DNA of 64,000 nucleotides, taken from Fibrobacterales bacterium Fibro_02 (lineage in GTDB: Bacteria; Fibrobacterota; Fibrobacteria; Fibrobacterales; Fibrobacteraceae). How positions within the stretch are numbered: position 1 is the first letter of the stretch; every line of letters begins with the position of its first letter. The stretch is from assembly GCA_001603905.1 (NCBI GenBank), contig LVAE01000062.1, positions 1-64,000 of the forward strand, read 5' to 3'. Below are positions 59,976 through 64,000 of the stretch, in pieces. The position numbers and the translations under genes were made by a program. The notes below the pieces were generated by a model. The model was not told the DNA's origin and made no database searches. It saw only the letters and a list, made by a program, of their open reading frames with translations.

Positions 59976-62207
59976 CTAGAACCACATCTTTGTTTCAACA
60001 GCGAAGTAATGGCCCTTCCAATCGTTTTCCGGGAGGAACTCGTCGGAGTTGGTCATCCACTTGTAGCGGAAATGCAAGCCTGCGCGGGGAGTGAAGTCCC
60101 AGTCGAGACCGAAACCAAGAGCTGTCTGTGTAATGTTAATCGGAGCTTCTTCGTAAACGAAGGCGCCATTCTTATATGCAGCCGGGTAGGCAGAACCCGT
60201 CACCGGCAGGCCAGAATTAACCGTGCGGATGACATAGGCGTTGGGGGCGCAAATCTTTTCGAGACCGAGGATCAGCAAACCGTGAACCGTGGGAGTGATG
60301 GCCACGGCCGGTTCAGACTGAATGAACAAGTCCCAAGCGAGCATGTCCTTCTGGTTTGCGCTGTAGGCAAGCGGAGTGAAGGAGGTGGACACGCCGGAAA
60401 GTGCCGTGTAGACGGACATCATAATGTTGCGCTGGATTCCGAAGAAGTGACCCACTTCGTAACCGGCATCGAGAACCAAGCTGGCGTTCCACTTGACGTG
60501 CTGCGGAGCGTCTTCGGTAGCGGCTTCTTCTGCGGAGTTGTAAGGAACGAAGCCTTCCCAGAGTTCCCAGGTACCACCACGAAGACCACCTTCGAGGTTG
60601 TTGAGCTTGTTGGTGGACTTGGCACCCACGCGAGCCACGTTACGGGCCTTGTCGTTACCGTTACCGGAGTCAGCCGTATAGAGGGTCTTGAACTTTGTCC
60701 AGGAGTTAGAGGATTCCCACATGGCACGACCGTTCAGGTTGTACTTGAAGTCGATCATGTCGTCGCCCTTTTCAATCTGGCGATGGATGCCGTACTGCAC
60801 GTCGAAGCGGCCGAGTTCAATCTGCGGTTCCACCTTGATGTTAGCACCGACCATGTTCGGACCGTAGCGGAAGGTACCCGCACCCACGTAGAACTTGTCC
60901 TGGCGCCAGGTACGATAGCGAGACGGATCCGTCATGCCGAAGGGAGAATAGAAGTCCGGAGTCAGGTAAACAGCTTCGACCGTGATCGGTTCCCAGTGCT
61001 TGTCCTGAGCCTTGATATAGAGGCCGAATGCCGGAGAGGAACTACCACTGGAGTAGTATTCCTTTTCGTTCTTGGCGTAAATTTCGTCGCTTTCGATTTC
61101 CTTGAACTTCGTGGAATCATCCCAGCTCAAGGCGAGGTCCATCATCAAGTAGAACTTGGGAGTGAGGTTACCCTTGATGTCGATAGAGGCCACATGGTTG
61201 TCGACAACGTAAGCGTTTCCGTCGGCATCCTTGAAGGAGTATTCCGGTTCGTAAATGGCGGAGTTTTCGAAATCAACGCCCAAGTAGTTCGCACCGACCG
61301 TCATGTCGGCACCGGCGATTTCGATCTTTTCCTTGGCGATACGGCCGTGGTAGACCATACCGTCAAAGTCGTAGGTACCGGTCATTTCGAGTTCGCCCGG
61401 CTGACCACCCAACATTCTGGTACCGTCGCGGGTCGCGATATCGGCATCCATCGGCTGGGACAGCATGAACTGGGCCTTCAAGTTGTACGGCAAGGTGTGC
61501 ACATCGAGGAAGAGACCACCGAAGGAACGGTTGGTCCAGAATGCACGGCCACCTTCCTTAACCGGGTGGAAGTTCTTTTCTTTATAGTAGGTACTCACGA
61601 CCTTTTCGTCTTCGAAGGTTTCGTACTGCGAAGCGAAGCGGGCCATGGTTTCGCGTTCCCACATGGTAAGGGGGCTACTGTTCGCCCAGATAACGCCACC
61701 GGCCTGGAAAGTCGCACCAAAGCCACCGGCACGGACATCGATACCGGCCAGCATATTTTCGTTGGTGGAAATACCATAGTAGTCGGTCCAGTGGTCAAAC
61801 GGGACGCGCTGCGCGTGGTTGAATTCACCGGAGTTCGGGGCAGTCGCATTGCTGTTCTCGAAGTAGCCGGAGAAGTCGAACGGCAGGTAGAGGTTAGAGA
61901 ACACCGTCAAGAAAGAAGACGGGGACACGACGATACCCACGTTCAATGCAGACTGGATCAGCGTACGCTGACGGTCGTTCATCTGCAAGTCGGAAGATTC
62001 GTAGTAGTCAAAATGCTTGAGGCGAATGGTCATGTCGCCCGAGATGGCAACCGGACGGTCGTCCTTACCGACAACGGTAGAGGCGGCATATTCCGCCAAG
62101 GAGTCCATGCGGGCATCCACACGTTCCAGTTGTTCTTCGGGAGTTTCGACAGCCCATGAAGCAGCGGCCAATAAGCCCAAAGCTAAGCAGCTTATTCTTT
62201 TATGCAT
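59976..62207 (-). CDS. Large outer-membrane beta-barrel protein (paralogue 1)
   Basis: About 743 residues. The ATG at 62207 is chosen because AGGA is 5 bases upstream; an ATG at 62219 overlaps the preceding stop. Signal peptide (ISCLALGLLAAASWA), helix EEQLERVDARMDSLAEYA, then strands (AISGDMTIRLKHFDYYES, FLTVFSNLYLPFDFSGYF, AGGFGATFQAGGVIWANSSPLTMWERETMARF) and a final HYFAVETKMWF. SSPLTMWERE corresponds to the SPLTVY block of the other two barrels. Second gene of the operon. Confidence 0.85.
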   Translation of the reverse strand: MHKRISCLALGLLAAASWAVETPEEQLERVDARMDSLAEYAASTVVGKDDRPVAISGDMTIRLKHFDYYESSDLQMNDRQRTLIQSALNVGIVVSPSSFLTVFSNLYLPFDFSGYFENSNATAPNSGEFNHAQRVPFDHWTDYYGISTNENMLAGIDVRAGGFGATFQAGGVIWANSSPLTMWERETMARFASQYETFEDEKVVSTYYKEKNFHPVKEGGRAFWTNRSFGGLFLDVHTLPYNLKAQFMLSQPMDADIATRDGTRMLGGQPGELEMTGTYDFDGMVYHGRIAKEKIEIAGADMTVGANYLGVDFENSAIYEPEYSFKDADGNAYVVDNHVASIDIKGNLTPKFYLMMDLALSWDDSTKFKEIESDEIYAKNEKEYYSSGSSSPAFGLYIKAQDKHWEPITVEAVYLTPDFYSPFGMTDPSRYRTWRQDKFYVGAGTFRYGPNMVGANIKVEPQIELGRFDVQYGIHRQIEKGDDMIDFKYNLNGRAMWESSNSWTKFKTLYTADSGNGNDKARNVARVGAKSTNKLNNLEGGLRGGTWELWEGFVPYNSAEEAATEDAPQHVKWNASLVLDAGYEVGHFFGIQRNIMMSVYTALSGVSTSFTPLAYSANQKDMLAWDLFIQSEPAVAITPTVHGLLILGLEKICAPNAYVIRTVNSGLPVTGSAYPAAYKNGAFVYEEAPINITQTALGFGLDWDFTPRAGLHFRYKWMTNSDEFLPENDWKGHYFAVETKMWF

Positions 62208-62218
62208 GAAAATCCTCA

Positions 62219-62944
62219 TTAAAACTCATTGCGGAACGGATAGTTGGCCGGGCCCATGTATTCAGGCATCGTCTTCTTGATCACGATGTCATCCAGCCAA
62301 ACCTTAAACGCGGTGTTTTCGTCTTTACGGACTTCGATACGGAAGCCCTTGAAGTTTGCCCAGCTGAACGGGAGCATGACTTCGCGGGTGTTCTTGGCAT
62401 CCCAGTACACACCGGTTTCACCGAAGGTCTTGAGGGGGATGCTGAAGTGTTTCCATTCCTTGGTAATGTCGCCGAAGCTCTTGGAACGGAGCTTCACCTG
62501 GAGGGATTCGCCGTTGCTCTTGACGCCGTCGTCCAGAAGCACGAACAGTGCGTTTTCGCCACCTTCGGCGCCCTTGATCCAGAATTCCAGGGCACCATCT
62601 TCAAAGTACGGGGTCAGGTCGACAGAACCCGCAATACAGATAGCCACGCCGGAATAGTCGCTGGCAATAAGTTCGACCTGCATTGCCAGATCGCCTTCCA
62701 TGGCACCGGCGGCATCGGTCATAAACGGTTCGGGGTTTTCACGGGGGTACTGGTAGGTGTATCCACCGCCGCGAGGAATGCCTTCGCGCATCACAATCGA
62801 GGCGACATCCTTATTCTGCTGGAACGGCTTGGGTTCCTTGGGAGTAAAGCGCAACACGTCACGGTCGCGGTAGTCACTAAAACTAGCCGAAGCAATGGAC
62901 ACAGATGCCAAAACTGCAGCGATAGCAAAAGATGGTATTCGCAT
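62219..62944 (-). CDS. Exported carbohydrate-binding-like protein (CBM11/CIA30-type jelly roll)
   Basis: 241 residues, signal peptide (SFAIAAVLASVSIASA). The body has the look of a CBM11/30-type jelly roll: AMQVELIASDYSGVAICIAGSVDLTPYF, LEFWIKGAEGGENALFVLLDDG, LQVKLRSKSFGDITKEWKHFSIPLKTFGE, FKGFRIEVRKDENTAFKVWLDDIVIKK. Such domains bind beta-glucans. No catalytic residues. First gene of the six-gene operon that continues with three barrels, a lipoprotein and a GH18-like protein, and divergent from a GH5 cellulase gene. Confidence 0.85.
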   Translation of the reverse strand: MRIPSFAIAAVLASVSIASASFSDYRDRDVLRFTPKEPKPFQQNKDVASIVMREGIPRGGGYTYQYPRENPEPFMTDAAGAMEGDLAMQVELIASDYSGVAICIAGSVDLTPYFEDGALEFWIKGAEGGENALFVLLDDGVKSNGESLQVKLRSKSFGDITKEWKHFSIPLKTFGETGVYWDAKNTREVMLPFSWANFKGFRIEVRKDENTAFKVWLDDIVIKKTMPEYMGPANYPFRNEF

Positions 62945-63160
62945 AGAAAATCTCCAATCGTGCGGAAATTTAACTTATTTTCTTGTAAAGTAGTGTTAAA
63001 TTACGTTTATAAGCTACTTTTTCGCACTTTTAGCCATCGTAAGTATAGATTTTTCAATGAGATATATAACAGCGGCCCCACACATTTGCGTTTACACGGG
63101 TAAACCACAAATAAACAGCCGAACGATCCCTCTGTAAAAAAATAAATTTAGATTAACAAT
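62945..63160. promoter_or_regulatory. Divergent promoter region of the barrel operon and a GH5 gene
   Basis: 216 bp, AT-rich, no ORF. TAGATT at 63149-63154 ends 6 bases before the GH5 ATG. No clear paired operator was found. Confidence 0.5.
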
Positions 63161-64000
63161 ATGAATATCAAGAACACATCCCTTACTTTACTGGCGGCGC
63201 TCGCATTCTCGCTCAGCGCCTGCAACAGCTCCGATGGCGGCGGCAACTTGACTGCCGCGAACAACAAGGACACGCCCGCAGATCCTACTAGCAGCGGCTC
63301 CACTTCGGGCAGTTCCCAGAAACAGGTCATCGACTACACGCTCGGCAAGGCCATGAACGCCCGCATCGGCAAAGGTATCAACATGGGCAACACCTTTGAC
63401 GCCACCTGCGAAAGCTGCTGGGGCGGAGGTCCTGTTGAACTGAGCCAGGTCCAGGCCATTGCAGCAGCCGGATTCAATTCCATCCGCCTCCCGGTACGCT
63501 GGGACCTGGAAGCTGAAAACGAAGCGCCCTACACCATCGCACCCGAATATCTCGCCCGCGTGAAGGAAGTCGTGGGATGGATCAACGCCGCAGGACTCGT
63601 GGCCATTATCAACATGCACCACCACCAGTCCTTCCTGAACGACGTCGCTAACCCCGAAGCAGAAGTAAAGAACCAGAAACCCAACCTCGAAAACGCGGAA
63701 AAGCACCTCGCGCGCATCGACGCCATCTGGTCACAGATTGCGGCCTACTTCGCCGACGTGCCCAACGAAAAACTCGTCTTTGAACTTTTCAACGAGCCCA
63801 GAGGCGGTGTTTCAGCAGACCTTCATAACCAGATGATCGCGAGGACCTACCCCATCATCCGCGCCACGAACCCGGGCAGAACCATTATGTACGGGTGTAA
63901 CGACTATAACGCCTATACGGGTATCCGTTCCCTGAAGCTCCCTGCCGACGGCAACATCATCTTCACGCCGCATTACTACGTTCCGGCCCAGTACGCCCTG
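63161..64000 (+). CDS. GH5 endoglucanase lipoprotein (partial, runs off the window)
   Basis: The first 280 residues are visible. Lipobox SLSAC (Cys21), a Gly/Ser/Thr linker to about 55, then a GH5 domain: MNARIGKGINMGNTFDA, AAAGFNSIRLPVRWD, LVAIINMHHHQSF, and acid/base Glu212 in LVFELFNEPRGG. The nucleophile Glu lies beyond the window edge. Pattern matches GH5 subfamily 4 endoglucanases (GINMGNTF, IRLPVRW, NMHHH). It is anchored to the membrane and divergent from the barrel operon. No Shine-Dalgarno; TAGATT is 6 bases before the ATG. Confidence 0.92.
   Translation, partial: MNIKNTSLTLLAALAFSLSACNSSDGGGNLTAANNKDTPADPTSSGSTSGSSQKQVIDYTLGKAMNARIGKGINMGNTFDATCESCWGGGPVELSQVQAIAAAGFNSIRLPVRWDLEAENEAPYTIAPEYLARVKEVVGWINAAGLVAIINMHHHQSFLNDVANPEAEVKNQKPNLENAEKHLARIDAIWSQIAAYFADVPNEKLVFELFNEPRGGVSADLHNQMIARTYPIIRATNPGRTIMYGCNDYNAYTGIRSLKLPADGNIIFTPHYYVPAQYAL

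Noticed and set aside
1..64000. tRNA, rRNA or other structural RNA genes
   Set aside because: No cloverleaf with a GGTTCGAATCC-type arm or rRNA signature was found in the intergenic regions read.

Overview
The window most likely comes from a Fibrobacter species (Fibrobacterota, rumen/gut cellulose degrader). The evidence is several lipoproteins carrying the Fibrobacter succinogenes major paralogous (FISUMP) domain, a 900-residue lipoprotein of the Fibrobacter-specific TIGR02171 type, and a dense cluster of GH5/GH8 cellulases, carbohydrate-binding proteins and large outer-membrane barrels. Housekeeping genes (leuS, purA, lysA, rpe, rsmA, PRPP synthetase) sit between accessory stretches. No tRNA or rRNA gene was seen.

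Layout. 1-6.4 kb is a defence/mobile island: a truncated and frameshifted type IIG restriction-methylase tail, a serine recombinase, an AbiEi antitoxin followed by only a stub of its toxin, a type III toxin-antitoxin locus (three 35-nt RNA repeats, a terminator, then a ToxN/AbiQ-like RNase), a reverse-strand operon of three tiny proteins, and an AT-rich ankyrin-repeat protein. 6.7-9.4 kb is leuS. 10-17 kb holds two tandemly duplicated FISUMP lipoproteins of about 1,170 residues, each with some 20 two-cysteine repeats. 17-20.3 kb carries a reverse lysR-rsmA-barrel operon divergent from a small FISUMP lipoprotein. 20.4-34 kb is mostly housekeeping: a YidE/AspT-like transporter, prs, lysA, a CBM48 protein with a histone-H1-like tail, rpe, a DUF4832 protein, and the purA-crp-PASTA-TPR operon. 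34-48 kb is accessory: the TIGR02171 lipoprotein, an intergenic array of 36-nt inverted-repeat units next to a PD-(D/E)XK-like nuclease gene, small lipoproteins, a MoxR ATPase, dinD between duplicated barrel-like lipoproteins, an SMR exporter, GNAT and TfoX-N proteins, and a BatD-like protein followed by 0.7 kb of palindromic repeats. 49-64 kb is the cellulolytic locus: GH5, GH8, a secreted carbohydrate-binding protein, then a six-gene operon (carbohydrate-binding protein, three paralogous large barrels, lipoprotein, inactive-looking GH18), and a divergent GH5 that runs off the end.

How the parts fit. The 49-64 kb genes look like one surface system for attaching to and cutting cellulose: lipoprotein enzymes, a soluble enzyme and a binding protein with C-terminal sorting-type domains, and a barrel operon that may form the outer-membrane scaffold. 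The type III toxin-antitoxin locus is the most complete defence module here; the other defence genes are fragments. Across the window many genes lack a Shine-Dalgarno sequence and instead have a TATATT-like hexamer 6-9 nt before the ATG, which suggests leaderless mRNAs.
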